Below, one piece after another: positions 20,888-29,688 of a DNA stretch of 64,000 bases. The first letter of the stretch is position 1, and each line of letters starts with the position of its first letter. The stretch spans positions 1,550,001 to 1,614,000 of the forward strand of contig NZ_FMHW01000002.1 in the NCBI RefSeq assembly GCF_900090325.1, in the 5' to 3' direction. The notes beneath the pieces are model-generated. The model saw nothing but the letters and a program-made list of their open reading frames with translations, was not told where the DNA came from and ran no database searches. A program made the translations under genes and the position numbers. The DNA comes from Micromonospora pallida. GTDB lineage: Bacteria > Actinomycetota > Actinomycetes > Mycobacteriales > Micromonosporaceae.

Positions 20888-21921
20888 GTCGTATCGCCAC
20901 CCGTCCGACCGGTTCGCGGGCCTCGGCCGACCGGTTGGCCCGGCTGCTGAACCTGGTGCCGTACCTGCTGGCCCGGCCGGGCATCGAGATCGCCGAGGCG
21001 GCGGGGGACCTCGGGGTGACCGAGCGGCAGCTCCGGGAGGACCTGGAACTGCTCTGGGTGTGCGGGTTGCCCGGCTACGGGCCGGGTGACCTGATCGACA
21101 TGGCCTTCGATGGTGACCGGGTGACCATCACCTACGACGCCGGCATCGACCGGCCGTTGCGGCTGACCCCGGACGAGGCGCTGGCGCTGGTGGTGGCGTT
21201 GCGGATGCTCGCCGAGACGCCGGGGGTGGCCAACCGGGAGGCGGTCGAGCGGGCCCTCGCCAAGATCGAGAACGCGGCCGGGGACACCGTCGGCGCGCCG
21301 GTCGCCGTCCGGTTGCCGGGGGACAGCGAGCAGGTCGAGTCGCTGCGCGCGGCGGTGGAGGGCGGCCGGGCGTTGCGGATCACCTACTACACGGCAGCCC
21401 GGGACGAGACCACCGAGCGGGTCGTCGACCCGTTGCGGATGCTGATGGTCGGCGGCCGGGCGTACATGGAGGCGTGGTGCCGGCGGGCCGAGGCGGTCCG
21501 GCTGTTCCGGGCCGACCGGATCGACGCGGTCACCGAGCTGGACGAGCCGGTGGCGGTGCCGCCGCAGGCCCGCCCGAACGACTTCACCGACGGGGTGTTC
21601 CGCCCCTCGACGGAACTGCCGCTGATCACCCTGCGGATCGGTCGCCGGGAGCGGTGGATCACCGAGTACTACCCGTGCGAGCGGGTGGAGGCCGGCGAGG
21701 GGGACCGCTGGCTGGTCTCGCTGCGCGTCACCGATCTGGGGTGGGCCCGGCGCTTCGTGCTCGGGCTGGGCCCGGAGGTGACCGTGGTGGCCCCCGCCGA
21801 GTTGGCCGAGCAGGTCCGTGCCCAGGCGCTCGCCGCCCTCGACGCGTACGCCACGCCGCCGGCCGCCCAGGTGGTTGGTGCCGCCGCCGACGTGCCGGAC
21901 CGGACCCCCCAGAGCGTCTGA
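20884..21921 (+). CDS. pafC: WYL-domain transcriptional activator PafC
   Basis: A 345-aa partner of PafB. The N-terminal HTH (RLARLLNLVPYLLARPGIEI, LGVTERQLREDLELLWVCGL) and WYL domain (ERVVDPLRMLMVGGRAYMEA, RLFRADRIDAV) are intact. It starts with GTG 20884, overlapping the pafB stop. It is somewhat longer than mycobacterial PafC (316 aa) because of a 20-residue C-terminal tail. Confidence 0.94.
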   Translation: MSRIATRPTGSRASADRLARLLNLVPYLLARPGIEIAEAAGDLGVTERQLREDLELLWVCGLPGYGPGDLIDMAFDGDRVTITYDAGIDRPLRLTPDEALALVVALRMLAETPGVANREAVERALAKIENAAGDTVGAPVAVRLPGDSEQVESLRAAVEGGRALRITYYTAARDETTERVVDPLRMLMVGGRAYMEAWCRRAEAVRLFRADRIDAVTELDEPVAVPPQARPNDFTDGVFRPSTELPLITLRIGRRERWITEYYPCERVEAGEGDRWLVSLRVTDLGWARRFVLGLGPEVTVVAPAELAEQVRAQALAALDAYATPPAAQVVGAAADVPDRTPQSV

Positions 21922-22042
21922 GGCCCCGTCCCGCGTCCAGGTGCCGGGGGTCGGCGGGACTCACCAGCGCCCCGGCCCCGTGGCGGGGCGCCCGGCGCGG
22001 CCGACCCGGCGGGTGTCGGGGGCAGGCAGTAGGCTGACCGCC

Positions 22043-22291
22043 GTGGTGAAGTGGATCGTGCTCGCGGTGGTGCTCGTCCCGCTGGTCGTGTTGGCCCTCG
22101 CCGTCCGGCCGGTGCTGGCCCGGCTGCCCCGGCTGCGCCGGGCCGCGCTGGCCCTGCAACAGCGGCAGGCGCAGGCCGAGGCGCTCCAGTCCACCGCCGA
22201 GGCGCTCCAGGAACGGGCTGAGGGATTGCAGCGGCAGATCGCCACCACCCAGCACCGGCTTGAGCTGATCAAGGCGCGACGCGGCGGTTGA
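22043..22291 (+). CDS. 82-aa membrane-anchored coiled-coil protein
   Basis: An N-terminal hydrophobic segment (KWIVLAVVLVPLVVLALAV) is followed by a Gln/Glu/Ala-rich amphipathic helix (residues about 35-80). Two GTG codons at 22043 and 22046 can serve as start. It sits between pafC and tatA in the same direction with typical codon use. No known family; a small membrane adaptor is a guess from topology only. Confidence 0.65.
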   Translation: MVKWIVLAVVLVPLVVLALAVRPVLARLPRLRRAALALQQRQAQAEALQSTAEALQERAEGLQRQIATTQHRLELIKARRGG

Positions 22292-22472
22292 CCACTCGAC
22301 GCTCACTCGTCGACCGGTCGTGAGCTGCGGAGACAGCAGGTTAGGACGGGTTGACGGGACACCAGGGGTTGGTCGAGACTTCACCGACCGGACCGCCCGG
22401 CGGGTGGCGGAAGCCCACGGCGCACGTACGATGGGCTGCGACACCACCCCACAACAGCGACTGGAGCTTCCC

Positions 22473-22784
22473 ATGGGTGCCCTGAAGCCGTGGCACATCG
22501 CCGTACTCGTGGTCGTGCTGATCCTGCTCTTCGGCGCGAAGCGGCTCCCCGATGCGGCCCGTTCGCTGGGCCGTTCGTTGCGCATCATCAAGGCCGAGAC
22601 CAAGAGCCTGCACGACGACGACCGCAACCTGGCCGAGAAGGCCGACGCGCAGGCCGGCTACCAGCCGCTGCCGCCGCACGCCGCCCAGCAGCAGCCGCAC
22701 GCCGGCCAGCCGTACCAGGCCGCGCCGCAGCAGCCGGTCGCGCCGCCGGTCGTCGACCCGGTGCAGCGCGTCCGCGAGAACTGA
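22473..22784 (+). CDS. tatA: Sec-independent translocase protein TatA
   Basis: A 103-aa pore component of twin-arginine export. The short N-terminal TM (PWHIAVLVVVLILLFG) is followed by the family hinge and amphipathic helix FGAKRLPDAARSLGRSLRI, then a disordered Gln/Pro/Ala-rich tail. Start ATG 22473 with GGAG 8 bp upstream. It is followed by tatC after 18 bp, forming one operon; no tatB is adjacent. Two likely Tat substrates (PhoD-type phosphatase and peptidoglycan amidase) are encoded later in the window. Confidence 0.96.
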   Translation: MGALKPWHIAVLVVVLILLFGAKRLPDAARSLGRSLRIIKAETKSLHDDDRNLAEKADAQAGYQPLPPHAAQQQPHAGQPYQAAPQQPVAPPVVDPVQRVREN

Positions 22785-22802
22785 CCGGTAGGTCGGTCCA
22801 TC

Positions 22803-23735
22803 GTGGCCTTCGGTCTCCGCAAGCGCGGCCCGAGCAAGTTCGAGCAGGCCGCCGACGGCTCGATGACGCTGGTCGAGCACGTTCGCGAGCTGCGGGACAG
22901 GCTGTTCCGCGCCTCGCTCGCGATCGTTGCCGGGTTCGTCGTCGGTTTCCTGCTCGCCCAGCCGGTCTTCGAGCTGCTCGCCGAGCCGTACTACCGGATC
23001 AACCCGGACGAGCCCTTCGTCCAACTCGGAGCGGCTGACGGCTTCCTGCTGAAGCTCAAGCTGGCGCTCTGGATCGGTCTGATCGTCGCCTCGCCGGTCT
23101 GGCTCTACCAGCTCTGGGCGTTCATTGCGCCGGGTCTGCACCGGAACGAGCGGCGGTACGCCTACTTCTTCGTGGGCATCGCCGCGCCGCTGTTCATGGG
23201 CGGGGCGGCGCTGGCCTACTTCGTGGTGGACAAGGGCCTCTCGTTCCTGCTGGAGTCGGGCGTCACCGGTGTGGACACCTCGCTGGAGGTCACCCGGTAC
23301 ATCTCCTTCGTCACCAACATGATCCTGATCTTCGGGGTGGCGTTCGAGTTCCCGCTGATCGTGCTGATGTTGAACTTCGTCGGCCTGGCCAGCGCGCGTC
23401 GGCTGCTGAGCTGGTGGCGGGTGGCGGTCTTCGCCTTCTTCGCCTTCTCGGCGGTGGTGACGCCCACGCCGGACCCGTTCGGCATGACGGCGTTGGCGCT
23501 CTGCCTCTCGGCGCTCTACTTCGCCGCTGTGGGGGTCGCGTTCCTCAACGACAAGCGCAAGGGTCGCGGCAAGGAGATCTACGCCGGTATCGCCGACGAC
23601 GAGGTCTCCCCGCTGGAGGTCGACCGGGAATCGGTCGGGGCCGGTGAGCGGGTGGAGTCGGCCGCGCCGGTCGCCGCCCCGGAGCCGATCTCCGCGCCGA
23701 CACCGATCGACCGCCGGTACGACGACATGACCTGA
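22803..23735 (+). CDS. tatC: Sec-independent translocase protein TatC
   Basis: A 310-aa six-span receptor for twin-arginine signal peptides. Hallmarks include MTLVEHVRELRDRLFR near the N-terminus (conserved Glu and Arg), the first periplasmic loop ending in the LWAFIAPGLHRNERRY region, and VVTPTPDPFGMTAL before the last spans. The C-terminal 55 residues are a hydrophilic actinobacterial extension. Start GTG 22803. Confidence 0.96.
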   Translation: MAFGLRKRGPSKFEQAADGSMTLVEHVRELRDRLFRASLAIVAGFVVGFLLAQPVFELLAEPYYRINPDEPFVQLGAADGFLLKLKLALWIGLIVASPVWLYQLWAFIAPGLHRNERRYAYFFVGIAAPLFMGGAALAYFVVDKGLSFLLESGVTGVDTSLEVTRYISFVTNMILIFGVAFEFPLIVLMLNFVGLASARRLLSWWRVAVFAFFAFSAVVTPTPDPFGMTALALCLSALYFAAVGVAFLNDKRKGRGKEIYAGIADDEVSPLEVDRESVGAGERVESAAPVAAPEPISAPTPIDRRYDDMT

Positions 23736-23759
23736 TCCGACCCTGCGGAGCGGGAAACG

Positions 23760-23791
23760 AGAACCGCCGTCCCCGACGGGGCGGCGGTTCT
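23760..23791 (+). terminator. Hairpin terminator after tatC
   Basis: A 14-bp stem with a single bulged T: 23760-23774 pairs with 23778-23791, loop GAC. It begins 25 bp after the tatC stop and ends the tatAC unit. Confidence 0.7.
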
Positions 23792-23882
23792 CGGCGTGTG
23801 GCGGCCGGGCGGGGCCACCGGGGATCGCGCGTGCGCCCGACGGGTCAGCCGGAGGCGACCCGGTCGCGCTACCGTGCTCGCC

Positions 23883-24818
23883 GTGACCGCAGCCGATCAC
23901 CCGCCCACCGCCACCCCGTCACCCGACGGCCCCGTCGCCGTACTGGCCAACCCGACCGCCGGCCGGGGGCGGCACCGGGGGATGCTGCCCCGGCTGCTGG
24001 ACCGGCTGGCCGCAGCCGACCGCCCGGTCCGGCTGTTGGCGGCGGCCACCCCGACCGAGGCCGAGGCGGCGTGCCGCGAGGCGGTCGCCGACGGCGTGTC
24101 GGCGCTGCTGACCGTCGGCGGCGACGGCACCGTGCACCAGGCGTTGCAGGCGGTGGCCGGTACGGCGGTGCCGTTCGGCCCGGTGCCCGCCGGCACCGGC
24201 AACGACTTCGCCGCCGACACGGGCTTCCCGGCGGACCCGCTCGCCGCGGTGGAGGTGATCGTCGCCGCCCTGCGGGACGGCCGCAGCCGCCCGGTCGACC
24301 TGGCCCGGATGACCGATGCCGACGGGGTGACCCGGTGGTACGGGGCCGTGCTGGCGGCCGGGTTCGACTCGATCGTCAACGAGCGGGCCAACCGGATGCG
24401 CTGGCCCCGGGGCCCCCGCCGGTACGACCTGGCGATTCTGGTGGAGTTGGCCCGGCTTCGGCCGCGCCGCTACACGCTGCGGATCGACGGGGAGCCGCAG
24501 GAGACCGACGCGGTGCTGGTGGCGGTCGGCAACTGCGGCAGCTACGGCGGCGGGATGCGGATCTGCCCGGATGCGGACCCGACCGACGGCCTGCTGGACG
24601 TGGTGGTCGGCGGCCGCTTCGACCGGCGCACCCTGATCCGGGTGAAGCCCCGTATCTACCAGGGCACCCACGTGCGGCACCCGCTGGTGCGCACCTACCG
24701 GGCACGGACGGTCGAACTGGCCGCCGAGGGGATCACCACCTACGCCGACGGGGAGCGGTCGCTGCGCCTGCCGGTGACGGTCACCGCGGTACCGGCGGCG
24801 GTACGACTGCTCCGCTGA
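23883..24818 (+). CDS. Diacylglycerol/sphingosine kinase-like lipid kinase (YegS/DagK)
   Basis: A 311-aa member of the DAGK_cat family, which phosphorylates diacylglycerol or related lipids. Visible motifs: VLANPTAGRGRH (phosphate loop), TVGGDGTVHQALQA (ATP site), PAGTGNDFAADTGFP, and the second-domain GNCGSYGGGMRICPDADPTDG. Start GTG 23883 follows the tatC terminator; the preceding sequence in frame is not conserved. A lipid kinase between tatC and helY is common in actinomycetes. Confidence 0.9.
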   Translation: MTAADHPPTATPSPDGPVAVLANPTAGRGRHRGMLPRLLDRLAAADRPVRLLAAATPTEAEAACREAVADGVSALLTVGGDGTVHQALQAVAGTAVPFGPVPAGTGNDFAADTGFPADPLAAVEVIVAALRDGRSRPVDLARMTDADGVTRWYGAVLAAGFDSIVNERANRMRWPRGPRRYDLAILVELARLRPRRYTLRIDGEPQETDAVLVAVGNCGSYGGGMRICPDADPTDGLLDVVVGGRFDRRTLIRVKPRIYQGTHVRHPLVRTYRARTVELAAEGITTYADGERSLRLPVTVTAVPAAVRLLR

Positions 24819-24875
24819 CCGGGCACTGGGCTCAGCGACCCGGCGTGCGGTCACGGCGGTGGCGGCGCCCCGGGT

Positions 24876-25637
24876 TCAGCCGCCCAGCGTCAGATCGAGC
24901 ACGGCGCCGAGGCCGTTCGGCCGACCCGCCTCGGCGGGCGGCAGCACCAGCACCGCGCAGCCGGCCCCGACCGCCCCCGCGTCCGCCGGGGTGTCGCCGA
25001 CCATCAGGGCCTGCTCCGAGTCGACCCCGAGCATGCCGCAGGCGCGCAGGAAGATGCCCGGATCCGGCTTGCAGCGACCCACCTCGTACGACAGGGCGAA
25101 GGCGTCGACCAGGTCGGTGAGCCCCCACGCGTCGAACAGCGGGCGCAGGTCGAAACCGATGTTGCTGACCACCGCCACCTTCACGCCCGCCGCCCGTAGC
25201 GCCGCCAGGGTGGGGGCGGTGTCCGGGTAGGGCACCCAGCCGTCCGGGCCCAGCACCCGGTCGTAGAGGGCGTCGGCGAGGCCCTCGATGCCGGCGTCCA
25301 CCGTCGCCGCCAAGCCGGTGTACGCGGCCCGATGCGCGTGCGTATAGAGATCCCGGTCGGACCAGACCTCGGCCAACCGGGGCGGTACCCGGTGCGGCAG
25401 CGGCCCGCCGGCCCGGCCGGCGGTGAGCAGCCGGTCGGCCAGCACCGTGGCGCGCATCCGCTCCAGGCTCACCCCGCAGGTCTCCGCGGCGGCCAGCACC
25501 CACTCCCGAGCGTCCTCCACCTGGGCCAGGGTGCCGTGGAAATCGAAGAGGACCGCCTCGATCCGGCGGCGGGGCACCTCCCGGGGGTCGGTGGCGCGGG
25601 AGGCACGGGGGTCGGGCACAGAGGCATGATCCGGCAC
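24876..25637 (-). CDS. HAD-superfamily hydrolase
   Basis: A 253-aa HAD protein. Motif I reads VLFDFHGTLA, with the nucleophile Asp but His where phosphatases have the second, acid/base Asp. Motif II is VVSNIGFD, motif III KPDPGIF, and motif IV MVGDTPADA. The cap region lies between motifs I and II, as in haloacid dehalogenase/phosphoglycolate phosphatase relatives. The start is uncertain: GTG 25637 is chosen, with another GTG at 25646. It is divergent from helY. Substrate unknown. Confidence 0.85.
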   Translation of the reverse strand: MPDHASVPDPRASRATDPREVPRRRIEAVLFDFHGTLAQVEDAREWVLAAAETCGVSLERMRATVLADRLLTAGRAGGPLPHRVPPRLAEVWSDRDLYTHAHRAAYTGLAATVDAGIEGLADALYDRVLGPDGWVPYPDTAPTLAALRAAGVKVAVVSNIGFDLRPLFDAWGLTDLVDAFALSYEVGRCKPDPGIFLRACGMLGVDSEQALMVGDTPADAGAVGAGCAVLVLPPAEAGRPNGLGAVLDLTLGG

Positions 25638-25857
25638 GGGGTGCACCCTACCGACCGTCCCCGACGGCCCCGTCGGACGGCCTTGCCGCACCCGGCCCGA
25701 GCCGGTCGAGCCGCCCGGTCGGACGCTCGCCGCAGTGGGCCGAACCGCCCGGTCGGAGGCGGCGGGACGGCAGGTCGGGAGGCACCGGACCGCCCCGGCG
25801 GGTGGGCCGGGCAGCCTTGTCGGGTGTGCCCGGCGGGGACGCATTAATCTTGGTGGC

Positions 25858-28644
25858 ATGTCGAGCCCCGCCGAGCGGTACGCCGCAGCGCGCCGCCGGG
25901 CCGCGCAGGCCTCCCTCTTCCCGGCCCTGGACGAGTTCGCCCTCGACCTGGGGTTCGACCTCGACGACTTCCAGCGCGAGGCGTGTCAGGCCCTGGAACG
26001 GGGCAGCGGGGTGCTGGTCTGCGCCCCGACCGGCGCGGGCAAGACCGTGGTCGGCGAGTTCGCGGTGCACCTGGCGCTGCGCGGCACGCCGGACCGGCCG
26101 GTGTCGGCCGACGAGCCCCGCCGCAAGTGCTTCTACACCACGCCGATCAAGGCGCTGTCGAACCAGAAGTACCACGACCTGGTCGACCGGTACGGCGCCG
26201 AGCACGTCGGACTGCTCACCGGCGACAACGCGATCAACGGCGACGCGCCCGTGGTGGTGATGACCACCGAGGTACTGCGGAACATGCTCTACGCCGGTTC
26301 GACCACCCTCGAGGGCCTGGCGTACGTGGTGATGGACGAGGTGCACTACCTCGCCGACCGGTTCCGGGGCGGGGTCTGGGAAGAGGTGATCATCCACCTG
26401 CCCGCCTCGGTCACCCTGGTCTCCCTGTCGGCGACCGTCTCCAACGCGGAGGAGTTCGCCGACTGGCTGGTCACCGTGCGCGGGGAGACGGCCGTGGTGG
26501 TCAGCGAGCACCGGCCGGTGCCGCTGTGGCAGCACATGCTGGTCGGCCGGCGGATGTTCGACCTGTTCCACGACGCCGACGCGGCCCGCAAGCACGACGT
26601 CCACCCCGAGTTGCTGCGCTACACCCGGGACACGATGCGCCGGCTCGAGCTGGGGGAGGGGCGCAGCGCCGGCCCCGGCAGCGGGCGGCGCGGGCCCCGG
26701 TGGCGGGGTCCGCTGCGACCCGACATCGTCGACCGGCTCGACCGGGAGGGCCTGCTCCCGGCGATCCTGTTCATCTTCAGCCGGGCCGGCTGCGACGCGG
26801 CGGTGCAGCAGTGCCTCGCCGCCGGGCTGCGGCTCACCTCGCCCGAGGAACGCGCCGAGATCCGCCGGGTGGTGGAGAGCCGGATCACCGCCATCCCTGG
26901 CGAGGACCTGTCCGTCCTCGGCTACTGGGAGTGGCTCGACGGGCTGGAGCGCGGCCTCGCCGCCCACCACGCGGGCATGCTGCCGGCCTTCAAGGAGGTC
27001 GTCGAGGAGCTGTTCGTCCGGGGCCTGGTCAAGGCGGTCTTCGCCACCGAGACCCTCGCCCTGGGCATCAACATGCCGGCCCGATGCGTGGTCCTCGAGC
27101 GGCTGGTCAAGTACAACGGCGAGGCGCACGTCGACCTGACGCCGGGGGAGTACACGCAGCTCACCGGCCGGGCCGGTCGACGGGGCATCGACGTCGAGGG
27201 GCACGCGGTGGTGGTCTGGTCGCCGGAGACCGACCCCCGGCACGTGGCCGGGCTCGCCTCCACCCGGACGTACCCGCTGCGGTCCAGCTTCCGGCCGTCG
27301 TACAACATGGCGGTCAACCTGGTGGGCAGCGTCGGCGCGGAGCCGGCCCGGGCGCTGCTGGAGTCGTCGTTCGCACAGTTCCAGGCGGACCGGTCGGTGG
27401 TCGGTCTGGCCCGGCAGGTGCAGCGCAACACCGAGACCATCGAGGCGTACGGCGCGGAGTCGGCCTGCCACCACGGCGACTTCGACGAGTACTTCGCGCT
27501 AAGGGTGGCGATCGGCGACCGGGAACGCGCCCTCGCCCGGCAGGGCCAGACCCAGCGCAAGGCGGCGGCTGTCGCCTCCCTGGAGCGGCTGCGGGTCGGT
27601 GACGTGATCCGGGTGCCGTCCGGGCGGCGGGCCGGCCTGGCGGTGGTGCTCGACCCGGCGACGGGCGGGTTCGGCGAGCCCCGACCGCTGGTGCTCACCC
27701 AGGACCGCTGGGCCGGGCGGATCACCCCCGGCGACTTCACCACGCCGGCCGAGGTGCTCGCCCGGATCCGGGTGCCCAAGCACTTCAACCACCGGTCCCC
27801 GGCGGCCCGCCGGGACCTCGCCGCTGAGGTCAGCGCCACCGGTCTGGACCGGCACGGCGGGCGGCGGGGCGGCCGGTCCCGCCAGGCGGCCGGCGAGGAC
27901 CACCAGATCACCCAGCTCCGGTCCGAGCTACGCCGACACCCCTGCCACGCCTGCGCCGACCGGGAGGAACACGCCCGTTGGGCGGAGCGCCGTCGCCGGC
28001 TGGAACGCGACACCGAGGAACTACGCCAGCGGGTATCCGGCCGGACCGGCTCGCTGGCCCGTACCTTCGACCGGATCGTGGCGCTGCTCACCACCCGTGG
28101 CTACCTGACCGCAGAGGGCACGGTCACCGACGCCGGCCGGATGCTGGCCCGGATCTGGACCGAGGCGGACCTGCTGGTCGCCGAGTGCCTGCGTCGGGGG
28201 GTCTGGGACGGGCTCTCCCCGGCCGAGCTGGCCGCCGCGGTGTCGGTGGTGGTCTTCGAGGCCCGGCGGGACGTCGACGAGCGGGCCTCGGTGCCGCGCG
28301 GGTCGGTCGCCGACGCGGTCGACGCGACCCTGAAACTGTGGAGCGAGATCGAGGCCGACGAGGCGTCCCGGGGGCTCAGCGTCACCCGGGAACCCGACCT
28401 GGGCTTCGTCTGGCCGATCTACCGCTGGGCGCGGGGCGAGGTGCTGGCCAAGGTGCTGGCCAGCGGCCACCAGCTCGACGGGGAGATGCCGGCCGGGGAC
28501 TTCGTCCGCTGGGCGCGGCAGGTGGTCGACCTGCTCGGGCAGCTCGCCGACTCCGGTGGGGCGTCCACCGAGCTGCGGGCCACCGCCCGGCAGGCCATCG
28601 CCGCCGTCAAACGGGGCGTCCTGGCGTACCACGCCCCGGCCTGA
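25858..28644 (+). CDS. helY: DEAD/DEAH-box RNA helicase HelY (Ski2/Mtr4-like)
   Basis: A 928-aa superfamily 2 helicase. Walker A CAPTGAGKT is at about residues 53-61, motif Ia TTPIKALSNQKYHD, motif II VMDEVHYLADRFRG, motif III LVSLSATVSNAEEF, and motif VI QLTGRAGRRGIDVEG. The last 200 residues form a DSHCT-type domain. A Gly/Arg-rich insertion (about 255-300) and the central Arg-rich linker near 655-700 are low complexity. Start ATG 25858. It fits the Rv2092c position next to tatC. Likely RNA processing or decay. Confidence 0.94.
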   Translation: MSSPAERYAAARRRAAQASLFPALDEFALDLGFDLDDFQREACQALERGSGVLVCAPTGAGKTVVGEFAVHLALRGTPDRPVSADEPRRKCFYTTPIKALSNQKYHDLVDRYGAEHVGLLTGDNAINGDAPVVVMTTEVLRNMLYAGSTTLEGLAYVVMDEVHYLADRFRGGVWEEVIIHLPASVTLVSLSATVSNAEEFADWLVTVRGETAVVVSEHRPVPLWQHMLVGRRMFDLFHDADAARKHDVHPELLRYTRDTMRRLELGEGRSAGPGSGRRGPRWRGPLRPDIVDRLDREGLLPAILFIFSRAGCDAAVQQCLAAGLRLTSPEERAEIRRVVESRITAIPGEDLSVLGYWEWLDGLERGLAAHHAGMLPAFKEVVEELFVRGLVKAVFATETLALGINMPARCVVLERLVKYNGEAHVDLTPGEYTQLTGRAGRRGIDVEGHAVVVWSPETDPRHVAGLASTRTYPLRSSFRPSYNMAVNLVGSVGAEPARALLESSFAQFQADRSVVGLARQVQRNTETIEAYGAESACHHGDFDEYFALRVAIGDRERALARQGQTQRKAAAVASLERLRVGDVIRVPSGRRAGLAVVLDPATGGFGEPRPLVLTQDRWAGRITPGDFTTPAEVLARIRVPKHFNHRSPAARRDLAAEVSATGLDRHGGRRGGRSRQAAGEDHQITQLRSELRRHPCHACADREEHARWAERRRRLERDTEELRQRVSGRTGSLARTFDRIVALLTTRGYLTAEGTVTDAGRMLARIWTEADLLVAECLRRGVWDGLSPAELAAAVSVVVFEARRDVDERASVPRGSVADAVDATLKLWSEIEADEASRGLSVTREPDLGFVWPIYRWARGEVLAKVLASGHQLDGEMPAGDFVRWARQVVDLLGQLADSGGASTELRATARQAIAAVKRGVLAYHAPA

Positions 28645-28662
28645 CCGGCGGGTGCCGGTCAG
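28641..28662. terminator. Bidirectional hairpin between helY and the exonuclease gene
   Basis: A perfect 9-bp stem, CTGACCGGC at 28641-28649 with GCCGGTCAG at 28654-28662, loop GGGT. It overlaps the helY stop codon and lies 6 bp from the convergent exonuclease stop, so it can serve both genes. Confidence 0.65.
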
Positions 28663-28668
28663 GCGGCC

Positions 28669-29592
28669 TCACGGGTGGCCGGCGAGGGCGTCGACCAGCC
28701 GCCGGACCGGGCTGGCCAGGTTCCAGCGTTCGGCCAGCTCCAGCAACCGGTCGGGGTCGACCGGAGCCGCCGGCAGCGCCGTGGCGATCGAGCCGAGCGG
28801 CACGTCCCGGGCCACCCGGACCACCGTCGGCGCCACGGCCAGGTACTCCCGCGCCCCGTCGAGCTTGGCCCGCAGGCCGGGGGCGAAACCGGAGCCGGGC
28901 GCGTCCAGCGCGGCCAGGATGCCCTGGACGCTGCCGTACCGGTCGATCAGGCGGGCGGCGGTCTTCTCCCCGACGCCGGGCACCCCGGGCAGGCCGTCGC
29001 TGGGGTCGCCGCGCAGCGCGGCGAAGTCGGCGTACCGGTCGGCGGGGACACCGTAGCGGGTCCGGACCGCCGCGTCGTCGCAGTCCTCGAGCTTCGCCAC
29101 GCCCCGGCCGACGTACAGCAGCCGCACCGGCCGGTCGTCGTCGACGAGCTGGAACAGGTCCCGGTCCCCGGATACCACCTCGACCGGAGCGGGCTCGGTG
29201 GTGGCGAGGGTGCCGAGCACGTCGTCGGCCTCGTACCCGTCGGCGCCCACCACCGGGATGCCGATCGCGGCGAGCACGTCGAGGATCACCGGCACCTGTG
29301 GTCCGAGCGTGTCGGGCACCACCTCGCCGCCGTCGCTCTCCGGGGCGAGGCGATGGGTCTTGTACGACGGCAGCAGCGCCACCCGCCACTGCGGTCGCCA
29401 GTCGAAGTCGAGTGCGCAGACCATCCGATCCGGCCGGCGGGTACGCACCAGTGTGGCGAGCATGTCGAGGAAGCCGCGTACCGCGTTGACCGGGCTGCCG
29501 TCGGCGGCGCGGGCGCTGGACTCCGGGACGCCGAAGTAGGCGCGGAAGTAGAGGCTGGGCGCGTCGATGAGGAGGAGAGGTCGCTGTGCCAC
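28669..29592 (-). CDS. 5'-3' exonuclease (Pol I-like FEN domain)
   Basis: A 307-aa stand-alone flap-nuclease domain like Rv2090. The metal-binding acids appear in LLLIDAPSLYFRAYF, MVCALDFDWRPQWR, GADGYEADDVLGTLA and VVSGDRDLFQLV. The helix-hairpin-helix DNA-binding motif is ASLRG-like in GDPSDGLPGVPGVGEKTAARL. Start GTG 29592. It probably removes 5' flaps or RNA primers; no polymerase domain is attached. Convergent with helY. Confidence 0.92.
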   Translation of the reverse strand: MAQRPLLLIDAPSLYFRAYFGVPESSARAADGSPVNAVRGFLDMLATLVRTRRPDRMVCALDFDWRPQWRVALLPSYKTHRLAPESDGGEVVPDTLGPQVPVILDVLAAIGIPVVGADGYEADDVLGTLATTEPAPVEVVSGDRDLFQLVDDDRPVRLLYVGRGVAKLEDCDDAAVRTRYGVPADRYADFAALRGDPSDGLPGVPGVGEKTAARLIDRYGSVQGILAALDAPGSGFAPGLRAKLDGAREYLAVAPTVVRVARDVPLGSIATALPAAPVDPDRLLELAERWNLASPVRRLVDALAGHP

Positions 29593-29688
29593 GCGGACAG
29601 CCTGGCACAGCGACGCCGACCGGCGGTGAGCGGAGGCCCCGCGTGTTCCCGCCGGCCGGCTACCGGGATGGGGCCGTCGCCCGTCGGA

